Below are positions 11,632 through 24,748 of a stretch of DNA of 64,000 nt, in pieces. The DNA is from Sympetrum striolatum (lineage: Eukaryota > Arthropoda > Insecta > Odonata > Libellulidae): the NCBI GenBank assembly GCA_947579665.1, contig OX388348.1, positions 12,586,001-12,650,000 of the forward strand, read 5' to 3'. The notes beneath the pieces were generated by a model. It saw nothing but the letters and a program-made list of their open reading frames with translations. It made no database searches and was not told the DNA's origin. How positions within the stretch are numbered: the stretch's first letter is position 1; the number at the start of each line of letters is the position of its first letter. Made by a program: the position numbers and the translations under genes.

Positions 11632-12727
11632 TTATCTTCTTCATCAAGGCATAATAAGCCACAATCAAATAACAGTTTTTTTAATCTTTATCAATGCCTT
11701 ATATTACACGTCAAACAATGTCACTTAAATAAACGAGACTGAAATTCGAGACACATCGAAACCTTCCTCCACTTAAAGAATCTATGTCATCCCTCACCAC
11801 GCTAGCTTAACTCAACATATCCGAGAAATATCGCGACTAAAAATAAAACGAAAACCTTCTCCATGATCCCCACTTTTTCCCCACCGTATGTTTTCGAAGC
11901 GAAATATATGGGCGAAAAAATACTAAAATAACGGGGAAAGACGTGAGGAAACAGATGAAAGACTCGGGAGTAACAATAAAGAAATGCATTAAGTCTTCGG
12001 ATAAACTATCGCTCGCATTAATGCAGGCTCTTTGGGATCTGCCGGAGAGAGCGAGGCAAAGTTACGGCTTTCCCCCGCGGCGAATTTAAATATGAAATGG
12101 GAGGGAAAAGTTGATTTCCGAAGAAGTGGGCGGAGGGGTTGGGAATGGTGGACGAGATGAGATTTTTTGGGTAAATAAAGCCTTTCCGAAAGAGTTCTTC
12201 ACATCCGAAGAGGAAGGAAGAAAAACCGGAGAAAAATAACAGAAGAAATAAACGGGTCTTTTAAATTATGGAATAGCCGGGTTCCCGAAATAATTCTCCC
12301 TTTTTAAATGCATATTTTCTTGTTTGATTCGCCTTGCTGATTGCTGCTATGGATAATGAATGCAATGAGGCAGGTGGTCCGGGGATTTTAATCCCCCTTC
12401 TCGGAGGCCCACGCAGAGAAGAAAGTGTTGGGGAAATATTCTAATTTGGAAAACCGTGGTGATTCTCGAGGAGAGATTTCTTCCAATTGATCCGACTTAT
12501 TCTTCTCCGTTGGGGGAGAGTTGTACCTCCGTTTCCGGAGAGAAAATTGAGCGTATGCATGGTTTCATTTGAAATTCATCTACTTTATTGAGGTATTATA
12601 CAGGCTTAATGATGCTAATCAAAATGTCTTGGATTGGAGAGACATATAACACTTTCATGCTCCAAAAAGGATTCCATTTTAATCATGAAACCCAACAATG
12701 GGATCTTATCTATATAAAACATAATTA
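11632..12727. other. No gene; CpG-containing island at 11850-12560
   Basis: This stretch alternates purine-rich and GC-richer segments without an ORF over 60 codons. No tandem or dispersed repeat partner was found in the window. Confidence 0.4.
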
Positions 12728-12790
12728 TCGATAGCCTCAGTGGCTGAGGAGTAAGCATAAATCAGGATGAGGTCATGGATTCGAATGCTC
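12728..12790 (+). mobile_element. tRNA-like SINE head fragment
   Basis: The segment starts TAGCCTCAGTGGCTGAGGAG, which resembles a tRNA 5' arm and box A, and ends with a box B relative, GGATTCGAATGCT. Stem pairing beyond the T-arm is poor. It sits about 100 bases from an inverted tRNA-like segment at 12885-12965. Confidence 0.5.
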
Positions 12791-12884
12791 ATTAATTTGA
12801 AAATTACATTTTTCCCTCAGCATAAGATAACAGAAAACAAATCTATTTTAGTAAGCTGCAACAAGCACAATTGATGCACACATC

Positions 12885-12965
12885 CATCCCAAGCTAGGGA
12901 TAACAGGTTACCCAAGACTCGAACCCGGAACCTTTGAACCAGAAAACGAGCATCGTAAAATTACG
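12885..12965 (-). mobile_element. tRNA-like SINE head, minus strand
   Basis: Read on the minus strand this contains a perfect box B, GGGTTCGAGTC, preceded by GGTTCAAAGGTTCC. It is followed by a body including GGGATGGATGTGTGCATCA that runs toward 12830. It forms an inverted pair with the head at 12728-12790. No cloverleaf is possible, so this is a retroposon relic and not a tRNA gene. Confidence 0.55.
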
Positions 12966-12982
12966 CTGCAGGGAAAGTAAAA

Positions 12983-13195
12983 TTTCGCTTATGTAATTCA
13001 AGTAACTAGTGACACTTAATTTCCTAATAAAATATAAAAATATCTAAAGCTGAAACTTTTATCTGATGCTCGTAAAATTATTTTAAACCTTCACATATGT
13101 AATTCATGGAACTAGTGAAACTTACTTCCATAATAAAGGTATTAAAACATATCTAAAATTAAAACTTTTGTATGATGCTTCTAAAGTTATATTGG
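12983..13195 (+). repeat. Diverged tandem duplication, about 110-bp period
   Basis: Two units, 12983-13083 and 13091-13195, share TATGTAATTCA, ACTAGTGA, ACACTTA or AACTTAC, ATATCTAAA, AAACTTTT, ATGATGCT-like and TAAA/TTAT blocks in the same order. The array is AT-rich and non-coding. It abuts the inverted tRNA-like segment just upstream. Confidence 0.65.
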
Positions 13196-15269
13196 AGTAA
13201 TTTTATACAAATTAAAAACTAAAAAGGTATTCCGTCAACGCAAAAACATATTTCAATACATACAAGCCTTCGGCCATTCAAACCATAACTAATTTTACAT
13301 TATACTAAGGCATAAAAATAAGATGAAATGATAGTGATTTTATGCAACGCAGATAGTCTTAAAGCAGAAGGATCAAGGTATAAAGCATATATGAACCACT
13401 AAAATTTTACCAAAAACATTGCTTCACTTAAAGAAAGGCATCTCCTGTACCGTTGTTGCTATAAAGAAAATCAGAAATTGCCGAAAAATCTTTACCTTAC
13501 TTATCACCGAGCATGCTCATGACATTTAGTCGATAACTTTAAAACTTCAAACAAAAACCTATCACTTTTCGCGTAGAAGCTACATCAACGAGCCGAAACT
13601 TTATCTAACGATAGGGCAAACTGTGGAGAATTAAGGAGAAGGCCAAAAGGTACACACAGAAGTCCCCTTTCAAAGGCACAGGAATCCTAAGCGTTTATTT
13701 GGTATGAAACCAGAAAAAAATTCGCTTAAAATCAAAACGTAGATTTTTCATTTTGGAAAAAGAAATTGAACGTAGCAAAAGTTCCACGGTTTTATTCGTG
13801 CAGAGGACCTTGCTTCTTATTATATCATCCTGCGATGCCCTTGATGCCTCTTTACTCAGAAACCGGTCATTCCTGGATGTATAAACCTTTGAAAATGTTC
13901 CCCGGTTTATTTCCTCCATAAAAATGTTTGCTTCGCGTGGATCCTTTACTGCCGAAAAAAAAGCTACCAAGTTTGGACACTTTTCAACATATACCGAAAG
14001 AATTTCCGGAGCGAATTACGAAGATAGAAGAGTTCGTAGCTGCTTTTTTTATTCGCTTGGAAGAGGAGCACGCATGTCAATTACCTGTCTGTTTTTGACC
14101 GACATTTCAGCTGGGTAAGGAGTTGTGTTTAGAAATATACAACGAGATATTTCACGTTAATTTAAAGCGTGTAAAGACAGTTAATTCCTACAATATTGAT
14201 TAGTATGGAAGTTTTAGAATCAGAAGCAGTCCCCGAAAAAAATAGCTCGGTAGATCAATCATTAACATTAACTCGACAGACTTTTCAACAACTCGTATAT
14301 TTTATTGTTAGATAGAGCTACGTAATACTGGTAACAAATCTCGATGGATTTCTTTATTTTGCATTTTCGTTTAGGAATTTACCTATTATCCTATTATTCA
14401 AAGACTTGACCATTAAAGATGAAGTAAAATTCTACTACTTAACAAAAGATATTGCAGGGAGCAACTCTCTCGGAGATGTGTAAATACATGAACGATAGTA
14501 CCCTTTGATATAATGACAATATTCGGAGAGGAAGAATAAACCCATAGTAAATACTTTACTCAATCTGCAACGCAGCTGATGAAGGTCCATAATACAAGAT
14601 GAAACACAGTGAACCACATGGCGAAGAAAGGCACTTACCTATAAGAAAGAGAATCAAACAATAATTAATCACGGATACCATAAAGAATGATGCTAAATGA
14701 AAATTCTAATAACTTTTTGAACCCAATAAAAGTAACAACTCTGCGGGTACTACGTACGTTCTATATGCAGCAGTTCTATAAGCTGCAGAAAAAGCACTAA
14801 CCGAATCTCCATAAATAGAGATTATATTCTAGATATTTCACAACAAGCTTATTTCAAACTTTTCATCATCGGGGTAACTAATAAAATAATCTGCACTCTA
14901 CAGAGGAATTTAGTTTCCCTCTGTACATAAAAATGTTGAAAACGCATTAAATTGAGTTTCACTGAAAACATTTATATTTCAACTGAATATGTCATGACCT
15001 CAGTTTAAACTTTGGAACGAAAATAACTCCGTGCAAAACTAAAACGTAGAAAATAATATTCCAGCTTCAATTTGCGAGTATATAAATGCTAAAAATTCGC
15101 TAACGCAGAAACACGCTTCCCAATAAAATTAAAAGCCTTTCCCTCATTCCGGATGACCTTTATCAACACCCAGTTAGACGCATCTTTATAATTTCCAATC
15201 GTTTCTAAATCAGAGACTGATTGCTAAAAAAACTCATTACCGGAAAACGATTGGAAGAAACATCGTTAT
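13196..15269. other. No gene seen
   Basis: Ordinary AT-rich sequence. Frames at 13695-13970 (minus) and 13924-14118 (plus) overlap on opposite strands and show no domain. There is a short island around 13850-14120. Confidence 0.45.
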
Positions 15270-15345
15270 GATAACAATCACGAGCTGATTAATTTTCAAT
15301 TAATTAGGACTAAACGTTTCGTCAATTAGCTACCCTCATTGTTAC
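15270..15345. promoter_or_regulatory. Cluster of homeodomain-type TAAT sites with SOX-type sites
   Basis: Within 76 bases there are GATTAATT, CAATTAATTAGG and GTCAATTAGC, plus AACAATCA and CATTGTTA, which fit SOX-type HMG consensus sites. Dense TAATTA with SOX sites is typical of developmental enhancers in animals. AT-rich DNA yields TAAT by chance, so this is a motif-based suggestion only. Confidence 0.18.
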
Positions 15346-18300
15346 AGAACACTGACACTGTGAAGGACTTCAGGAAAGAAACACAAGCGCGAAAATAACG
15401 TAAGAGATGACGCAAAGGCGTTAATGAATTTGCAAAGGAAAATTCCCATTACGTTTTAACAGAATCAAGGTGGAAATAATTAACGCTAATGGAAAATATC
15501 TCTATTCTTCCAAAGGAAATAAAAAATCCGACTGACCTTGAGGAAAATAAGGAGGATACAGAAAGAGAAAGTGAGGAAGCATCTCTTAATTTAATTAAAA
15601 TGTTAATGTAACCGAAGGTTTTTTCTTCATAACTCGCAACTTTTCAGGGAGAGAAATATAGCTTTATAAAATAAAGTTGGGAGAATTTAGCATGAATTAA
15701 AAATCAATTGATCTCGACGACTCACTCCGACTTGGTGTCCAAAAAGCAAGACTTTCAAGACAGAGTCGCCAAGTTTATAAGGCATTAAATCGGAAACTTT
15801 TCTCTGCCTTCCGTGGACCCTCCCACGAGCGTTCCATTTAGAATTAAATGCCGAAATTCCCAGGCGAGTTTGAACCTTAAAAAATACGCACAATGGCGGT
15901 GTTTGTTCGCTAATTCCGCTAATGAGACTTCAATCCTGGACAACTGATCCGCGACACATTGTGCAATCCGCTGCGTTATTCCGTGATGAATTTGATTAAC
16001 AATGGCGTAATTCAGTGAGTCACAGAAAATTCCCGGAGGAATCCGGATTACGCTCTCCGTCTGATTCTATACAAGGAAATTTAAACAATACGCATTCCCC
16101 GTTCCTTGTTTATAAATATAAATCGTACGGCCGGGTGGAAATTTTCGCGAACAAGAAATGTTTTAAAGACAAAGACTCAATTCATTCGGATATTCTGTTT
16201 GAAGGCGTCCTCGGTGAATTCCGGAATTCGGCTAAAAGAATTGCATTTTTGAGCTCAAAGCAGGGACTACTGGAATGAAATATATTTGAACCCTTTCAAA
16301 CGCTAAAAACAATGTCCCTATTGCCATACTTCGAATGTACATTGATACCAATGTCTTTCAAAAATGTATTCAATAGAAATACATAAATAATACCACCGGA
16401 TTAGGATTATGACCAAAGGCGGGACAGAGTCAGTTCTAACTGAAACAGATGCAAAAGTAAATCAATAGATATATAATATATAAATAAGCAATACAAAAAC
16501 AATTATTTGCGTGAAAAACAAAAGTAGTAAATTCAAGAGAGAAATTTTATTACGGATAAAGGAGTTTAAAAAATCTTCATTGAGAAACTAACATGCTAAC
16601 CAACAGCCAAAAACAGCAACAAAAATACAAAAATAGTCACGAGAAACAAGTATTGCTTAGGGTTAGAGAGTATTGATACATTGATGTAAATATAATAGCT
16701 TAATTATTAACATCGTTGGTAGTATTAGCTTGTAATACATAAAAAGTGCTTTTTTGCCATATATCTCTGTACATCGTAATTTAAACATTAGCAGCAGCGA
16801 TTTATTTATAATTAAAAGGGGTAGTGCTCGAAGCCCCCAGTACTTAATGCTGTAATTTTATAGCATTAAATAATTAGTTGTAAAAGACTGATGTCATTGC
16901 ATTAATCAGGTACATACAATAAATCTGTAAGGGAAACCAGTCAATCTTAAAATTAGTTAAACTTCCTTGAAATGGAACTCGGTAAATCGGAATGAGACAA
17001 ATAAGATACAGCAATATATTTACTATATCGTAAGTAGATACCATTCCTTATCCTGCTTTTCTTGTGAATCATTGTGCAAAGGTTCTGTCTGCTCTGTATG
17101 GTCGGCGTATTGTTACTTAAACCGACTGACATAAAAAAATACAGCTTCGTATCAAAGCTGATTGGAAGTCCATCAAGTGAAAAATGGGTCACAGAAACCA
17201 ATGAAATCCACATATTGTCACCCAAAGCTCCTAAACGCTAAATCTAAGAATAGAGGACCCTCTATGTATAATTGCACACTTAAGATTAGAAAAATCCTTT
17301 AAATTAAATTTCTCAATCGCCGAACCCTGCGTGGAATCCTGAATAGTGCGACAATCCATTCATATCTGCACCAGTAATCGCCGCGCATTGTCTCCCTGAT
17401 TCTATTCCGCTCTGAGAATCTCTCCGGCGCTCAAAATACGAGCCACGCCTCCGAAAACGACAAAAACTTCCGAAAAGGCTATAATCTGACAACGGTTTCT
17501 GAAAGACCTTTCGTTCGAAGGAACTTTTACGACATCCTCAGCTGACGCTCGCGGTCGGATCTTCGGAGTGTATTTTGAAATGAGGATGCTCCACGGAGAA
17601 TATCTTTCTCGAGCCATTAGGTTCGGTCTGGAAGGGTTTACGTTTTCGGCAGAGTCAATAATAAGTAGACACATTTTTATGGAGACGTATAAAGCGACGA
17701 TTTTTGTATTCCCGAGCATATGAAACCCATCCGTCCCTTCCACCTGCATCTACGGATTTCGGCGTTCTAGGGCGATGGAATTCGTTCACTCTGAGGGAGG
17801 TTTATTTGAATAATTTATCGATTTTGTGTAACTTAATACTGCCGGAGAAACACGCTGATGAACTCGGTGCACTTTGAATGGATTATGTAGAAGCAGCATT
17901 TGAGAGAAAAATAGAGAGAAATAGATTGGTTAAAAAGGAGGGCAAACATTTCATATGCATAAAAAATACAACAAAAATTAAATTAACTATTCTGGAGATA
18001 TTGGTCGGGGCTCTATAATTATTCCAACCATAAATAGGAGGTTATATCTATAAATTTTCACATTCATTTTTCCCTCGCATTTCGCTTATCAAAAAAGGGT
18101 CCATAAGAAAATCCATCAGTTTAAAAGAAGAATGGGTTACGGATTTTAGGAAACCTGAATCGACTAGACTATACGGTCTTTTCGTAAGAAATAAACCATA
18201 GACTTCAGGTCGTATTGCTTAAAATCATTGAAAAAATGAAAATCATGAAATATAAATCGATGAAACATTGTAAGATAATGACCGACATGTGCCCATGAGC

Positions 18301-18384
18301 TTAGCGAAAATAAATCACAACCAAATGCGACAAATAAATTAATATAAATGAGTAATTAAAAATATAGCGGGCTTTATACGTCAC
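15346..18384. other. No gene seen; islands at about 15700-16260 and 17330-17800
   Basis: The two islands hold minus- or plus-strand frames of 68-115 codons (longest 17402-17749, minus) with no recognisable domain. Between them is AT-rich DNA with dense stops. Confidence 0.4.
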
Positions 18385-18640
18385 TGATTAAATATGGCGG
18401 CAAAATCCAATATGGCCGAACTGTAAAATGGGGCCAAACAAAAAAATTCTGTTTTTCCAGCGAAAACAAAATTCAGAAACGAAAATAACTTTACTGGGAT
18501 TATTTCCAATTTATTTTATACTTCTATAAAGCTGGAGAATGAAGATTGCTTTCCCGAACTGACACACGAGTCGAAATTCGGCGACAATGGGGCGTAAAAT
18601 GGGCCGAGGGGCGGCTTAAACCAATATGGCCGACGTTTTG
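18385..18640. promoter_or_regulatory. YY1/Pho-like motif cluster
   Basis: Three sites match the GCCATATT or ATGGC core bound by YY1 and its insect homologue Pho: AAATATGGCGGC at 18390, AATATGGCCGAA at 18409 and AATATGGCCGAC at 18623. The first fits the full YY1 consensus apart from one position. Variant ATGGGGCC and ATGGGCC blocks lie between them. Pho site clusters mark Polycomb response elements, and YY1 sites mark some promoters; neither is shown here. Confidence 0.2.
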
Positions 18641-19307
18641 ATCGAAATGAACGGAAAGAAAAAAAAACGAACTGCGCAATCGACGGAGGAGATAAGAACA
18701 GTAGGGCTAATTGGAGAAAGGCGCCAGGAAAAGTATGGCAGACGGTCTTGAAGAGGAAAAAAATCCCCCGAACGGACACCGAGAAGATTGGCCCGATTAG
18801 ATCCGTTCCGAGACTCCAAATAAAGCTCCCCATTCGACATCCACCACCTTTCTGCCACGACCCCGAAAAGGGATTTTTTCGGTCGCCTTCCAAGTCCTTT
18901 CAGCATTGTGTTCCCCTGTATCCAAACACTCATCTCTCCTTCCAATCGGTGCCTCTAAAGATTGCGTACAGTGCGTCAGAAATCCGAAGGACTTTTCGGA
19001 CATTCGCCGAAAGGAAGAATAAAGAACTCAATTTTCCGTCGGACATGTAAACGTCAGAGTCGATAAGAGCGGAAACGGGCGTCGGAAGAAATAAAAATGG
19101 GAAGCCGAAAATGTTTCCTCCTTTCACCCACACGTGTATTTGAATGCGGAGAAATTCGATTCGGATATTTCGGCGGAATTATGATCTTGTTCTGGCCCGG
19201 GGAAATTATTTTTACGATGAAATCTGTCTGGGGCTCCGGTTCTTTTCCGGGTTGCGTGGGAGAGGCTGGCAAAAGTTCCGAGGAGAACCGGAAAACCATT
19301 CATGGAA
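18641..19307. other. CpG-rich island with many overlapping chance ORFs
   Basis: At least eight frames of 60-125 codons overlap on both strands here, which follows from reduced stop frequency in CpG-rich sequence (TCG and CGA codons are common). None contains a family motif, and no pair of frames is linked by good splice sites. I treat all as non-coding. Confidence 0.4.
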
Positions 19308-19440
19308 CCTGGAGGAAAGCAAGGGCGAACTACCTCAATCCTCATTTTGCCTAGTTGTCTCAAACCCTCCTAAGCTTCCTGTAGCTAATGGAGAAGCGGG
19401 TTATATTCAAACCTGCCTTCAGGCTGAAGACTATACAGAC
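19308..19440 (+). repeat. Dispersed repeat family R2, copy 2
   Basis: Matches 8725-8870: GGAAAGCAAGGGCGAACTAC, then CCTCAATCCTCATTTTGCC and, after a variable middle, CTGCCTTCAGGCTGAAGACT with ATACAG. The order and spacing are kept. It closes the CpG-rich island on its right side. Confidence 0.6.
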
Positions 19441-20002
19441 AGATGTGGTGCTTAAAACAAATTATATCCACTCTTTAATTTGATTGCGGATACAAAGAAA
19501 GTTTATGATGACCAACTGAATTCTTGGAGATATTGCAAGATATTTTGCGAGTTAGTGAGAACAGTATTCTGTAAAACATCAACAGAAGTAATAATACAGT
19601 TTTAGGCGTTAAATGAATAAAAATAGTCCATAGTAGAAAGGAAAGAAATACATTGAAAGTGAACACCTAAGAATTTATTCCAACCCACGTATCGTTTTTA
19701 TCTTCTTTACTACCTGAGAAATATGCTTGAGCAAAACTTAAAGAGTAAAAATACATTAAAGGTTGAATTTCAAAATCTTCTACTTTTCAGCCACGACAGT
19801 ATGTTGTGTTATCTTCGAGAAAGTCAATTTGCAAAGATAACGATCATGAATTAGATATAATCTAACAGTACTCAGAAAATGATCTTTATCAAAATATAAT
19901 TAATACATAACTCCATTCCAATAATTCAATCCTAATTGTTTAAAACTTGATATTTAAGATGTTACTAATTTCTAATTGGTGACTAATCCTACGTCATTGA
20001 AA
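19441..20002. other. AT-rich, no gene seen
   Basis: Dense stops in all frames and no repeat partner found in this window. Confidence 0.5.
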
Positions 20003-20180
20003 TATGAATAGCTATGAGTAGTATATGAGTAGATATAAGTAGCTAGAAAAGATAGATATGAGTAGATATGAGTAGCTATATGATAGATATGAGTAGATAT
20101 GAGTAGATATAGATATAGATATATCTAGATAAATATGAGTAGATATGAGTAGCTATATGAGTAGCTACTAGCTATATGAT
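20003..20180. repeat. GAGTA-rich minisatellite
   Basis: The tract is built from TATGAGTAGA and TATGAGTAGC decamers, interspersed with GATATA and AGCTAT variants. Unit length varies (5-12 bases), so it looks like a slippage-derived array and not a regular satellite. Confidence 0.85.
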
Positions 20181-23100
20181 ACCTCTGAAGTATCTGTATC
20201 GGATTAAAGCTCTTCGGATCTGCATTGAAAATTTTACTACTTACATTAGCCAGTATTTAGATTAAATTAACGCAACGCGTAGAACATTTAGAATGATTTC
20301 AAATAAACAAGCAAGACTTACACAGTTTAGTAGTTGACGTTCGTGGTAAAAACCCCGACTAGAGACTATACATATTCCACACTCAATAAAAAAATCATCA
20401 TGACATCATTAACTTATGCCGACCAAACAAGAAACCCATCATTCTATGGAAACATACTAAACAATATCCAACCTTCAACAGTACTATATAGAATGGAACA
20501 CTCTGAGAAAAACGCCTGAGAAATAACTAAAGAACGTGGGACCATACAATGAATTTTTGAAGTACGACAAGAGCACATATACGTGAAGCAAAGTAAACTT
20601 ATACGTGGGGGCTCAACCGTAGCCTTCCACATGAGTGCGTGCAAGCCTAAGTGTACAGGTATTAAAGCCGGTCAAACCCAGTGGAGGAAGATGCATGGCA
20701 GGCAAACACGTCCCACGTGACACTCCGTGTACGCGTGCCATTCATTTGTCATCTAGTCACAGTTCCGTTGCTATGCGACTCACGGCTAGGGTTTGCACTG
20801 CGGTTTTCCAGAGTTCTCACACGGATAAGCTCTTTTCCGAGGAACTTCCTTCCACATCCCCCGAGTCTTGTTGACGGACGTGCTCCGTCGTGATACACCG
20901 TGACCTTGCGTCACATCCGAAGAAAAGGAGCAACATCATTAGTCTTATACTTCGCGGTAAGTCCACCGATCCGTATTCTCGCAAGATATTCCTAAACACA
21001 TTTTACATAAAACCAAAGATTTGGTCTAGAAATCTTCTACATCAACTTTCTAACGTAAACCTATACTTCTAATATTTTATGACTGCAGTTTTTTACTGAA
21101 TTTGCTCTAATCACAGTTGTTTTGAAAAGATCCGCAAACCTAGGACAACCATTACGTTCAGGGGATTTAGGAGTTGCTTGAAGATACATTCCTCTCGGTT
21201 ACCCTGACGTAAAGTTTTAGATATGTCTCTGTCTTAGCTATACTTTTTTTAAATCAAAATAAATTAAATCTCATAGCAATTCGGAGTTCATTATCATTTC
21301 AATCTGTGTGACATGTTACCAAAATTAAATGTGCAACATACTTATAACCCAGTCATATTTATTAAACAAGATACAAAGCATTCTTTCTTTCAACATGTGC
21401 GCTGAGTTCCACAAAGTTACGCTTGATTATCTTAATTTTTAAGCATATTTCATAAGTTTTAATTTTTATAGTCAAACAGACTCATGTTATGTCGACAGAA
21501 AACTTGGAAATTGTTAAGAATTTCAAATTGCTAACCAATTTTATGAAAACAACGTCCATGTATCGCAATTGGCACCAAGATGTTCTAATTTTACTACACA
21601 TTTTACCCTTTACGGCGGGATCATTAGGTTAATCATTGATCATAAAACATCCACAGATAATGTGGTCTTAGGTTCCCAAACTTCTTTCCCATGGACACCA
21701 GTCGTTCATTTTATTTTCCCTGCACCCCAGACTACGTAAAATTGAATTAGTCTATGCTTTTTAACTTCAAATGTGCAAACAATACTGCTCTTTCATTTGC
21801 ATCTCATCTACTCCCCTTTTATCTCCCTGGCATGGACCCCCTGTAAATGTATACGGACCCCAAAGTAACCATAAAGATCACATTGGGAACATTTGATCAC
21901 TTCCAATACACAGGGAAAGTTGCAGCACATTAAGAAGAAGAAAAAAATCACTCTTAAACGAGGATGTATCGACACCTTTTCTCTGCAATCCAATTCCATC
22001 CTGGATCCAGAAAACACGCACACCCGTCAATATCGTGGCAATCCCGAATTCCTCCACACCACTTACGCGCGAGCTATAGTGCGACGCCGCCGGGGGACTC
22101 GAAGACACGACGGGAAGAAAAACAAGGAAAAAAAAGAAGCAGCTTTAAATAATTGCTGCGAGCAATTTCATAGAAAGGGCGCTTCCTAGCGGAGACGTGG
22201 AGAAAGACAGTTCTTATCCCGGAAAGAGCTTTACGACTAATTTGGACGCCACCTTACAACTCGGGCCCAAACTCATCTCCGTCCTCCGATGCGAGCGCTC
22301 TCGGCGGGCTCAGAAGTCGCCCACCTTTTGTCTCCTGTGGGACTGCACAAAGCCCTCCATATGCCGCTTCCGCCCCACCCCAATACCTCTTTCTCCTTTT
22401 TCAGCTCATGCATACGAAGCAGGCAATTTGAACCGCACGACCCGTCCCCGCAAAGAGGGAAGACGGAAGATTGCGAGGAAGAAGCTGGAGAGCCATCCCT
22501 CGGATATTTAAAAAGGAGAGAGCACTCCTTCTATCCGAGCGATGGATAAAAGACTTTCTTTGGAGGACGGCTCGCGACGAAATATTAGCAATTATCGAAC
22601 GCCGAGGAGGGATGCGAAGCTAGGGGATGATCCCTTTGGGAGGGTTGGGGATTAGTCAGGGTTGGAGGAACTGCAACGTACGAGCCTAGACGCTTGTTTC
22701 CAGGAGAGGGCTCTTTTCCTTTTGTTAACAAACTACGATCAGCTTTTTTAAATGATGGAATCCACTGCATAGTGCACACGCAGCTGACTATACGATCTTA
22801 CAAAGCACGAGAGAGAGAAGAGGAAATTTTCTGCTCACGTTCCTTCAAACAGTACGAACGAATTAAATTCACTCCATATCTTTTAAAAAAATTATAATGT
22901 GCGAGAAAGCAAACGAAGTGAAACCGATAAAAATTGTCTTATTTCGGTTCAACTGAACGGCAATTCCTACTTAAGAATTCCTTCTGGGATCTCTTAGTTT
23001 CACTTTTAGTTGAAATTAAAATATCTCTTATAGACCTTAGTCGAAACCGGTCGTTTCTTAATAAATTTTCTTCCTGTGGAACTAAGGCATTTCTTCTCCT

Positions 23101-23477
23101 TCTGTTATGGAGTTCCACAAAGTGACAGCTACCTCAAATGATTAGAATTCTGAACCAAAATCAAAACCGAAATTAATTTCTTTCCTAATTTAGTTTGAAA
23201 TACTAATACACTAGCTGTGTTTCCACTTTAAGATGAAGTTTACCAAGGACTCATGATTAATAATTAAAATTAATATTTTTATAAGTGACTTAATACAAGG
23301 ATCATTTCCTTACATCTACGTGTTTTGTTCAATAATAAAAGAATTAGTAATATTATACAATATTATGTATGGTATGCTCCTCAAAGAGATAATAATATTT
23401 CATCATAATAAGCGAACCATTTGATGACGGTTGCTGAACCTGAATTGAACAAATTTTGCTTTTTCAAAGTATTTTGT
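20181..23477. other. No gene seen; islands at 20600-20960 and 21990-22800
   Basis: Both islands are CpG-containing and carry several overlapping frames (up to 104 codons, 22197-22511 plus) in different phases without domains. The flanks are AT-rich. No RNA gene or repeat was identified. Confidence 0.4.
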
Positions 23478-24640
23478 AAGGTAAACTCCGCCTCTGCATA
23501 TAAAGAAATTCAAAGCAGGAGCAGTGGCATGAGAAATTCTTTGATTGAATTCTTCGCTATGAAACAAACTTACACAGAATATGCGATGTTTTTAGCAAAG
23601 CTCAATGTGGGCATCTGCTGGTGTAAATACAACTATAGCTGGTCCAATTCTCCAAGACAAATGCGATGACTAGAAATTGAAACCAGCAGAACGAGGCAAA
23701 ATTATTAGTGCTTTCGAAGGCATGAATATAATTGACTGATTAAAATGCTTCAGAAACATTCTGAACGTCGACATTTTCCAGAGGACTTCCTTATACACGC
23801 ACTTCCTCAAAGTTTCGCGACGCTTCAAAACCCAGGAAAACAGCGAAACAATTTCAGAAATTTTCTACCCAACTTCCTGCATCCACGAAGTAGCGCAACG
23901 CGTAGATTCCAACGATATGCATACAAAAACAACTTCGACACAAAACGCGGGATGGAAATTTGCATCCCTCTCAAGTAATACGGAAGAGCTAATTTAAGCA
24001 GTTGAATTCGGGTGAAGTAATGCGTTTCCCGGGAAACTGAAAAGGAAAACAAACTTGGCAGAGTATGAGAGCTTGTATAAGAATATATGCCGGTACGTCA
24101 ACTTAGGCCATACTACTTTATCCCCCTCTCTACCGTCTCCTGGGAATCGATTCCCGAGCACGACCGAAGCTACGTAACTATTTTCGAGGGAACAAAACAA
24201 GCTCGCGGAGGCAGGGAGAAACCATTATGAAATTACAAGGAGAAAGGTAGTGCAAGAAGAAGATTCGGGCATCTTTTCGGGAAGTTCCGCATACTCTTCA
24301 TATGAGATGTCCACTGCCTCAGGAGACAAAAAGATGGAAAAGAGAATCACGTCAATCACTTTTGGAATATACGGGGGCTCACGGACCGAATCCGGGCTCG
24401 GGACGGGAAGAAATGAGCTTTTCAAAAGGGAAAAAATACTGGTTTCTTATTCCTCAGAAGATGCCCATCCCCGAGATATAGAATAGCTATATTACAAAAG
24501 GACATTACGAAATAAAAAGTCCCGAAAAATATAACCCCTTCCTTGGATGGATACTTCGGAAAAGAATCATCCCGATGACATTAGATGCGAGAGTTTTTGG
24601 GATAGCGAGGAAAAATGCACCTTCCGGAATGTCATTAGGG
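23478..24640 (+). repeat. Segmental tandem duplication, unit A
   Basis: Unit A aligns with unit B at 24749-25780. Shared anchors in order: AAGGTAAACTC, CATGAGAAATTCTT, GAATTCTTCGCTATGAAACA, a CGAAGGCATGAATATAATTG-type block, and GACTTCCTTATACACGC. After about 650 bases unique to A, a further block follows: ACAAAAGGACATTACGAAAT, GGATGGATACTTCG and AAAAGAATCATCCCGAT. The duplicated DNA does not encode a recognisable protein. Confidence 0.75.
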
Positions 24641-24748
24641 AAGGTAAACCCTGCAAATGATGGAATTGAAGATAACCTTAGGATAGAAAGGCGTAAGACA
24701 GTCAGTCACTGGTGCCAGACAGTCGCTATTTTTCACTCTTGAACAGCC

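Noticed and set aside
17833..17850. TAATACTGCCGG, resembling the start of miR-8/miR-200
   Set aside because: Only the first 12 bases agree; no complementary arm within 100 bases forms a precursor hairpin.
18516..19455. Many overlapping ORFs of 60-125 codons
   Set aside because: They overlap on both strands and in several phases in CpG-rich DNA, as expected from low stop frequency; no domain or splice logic.
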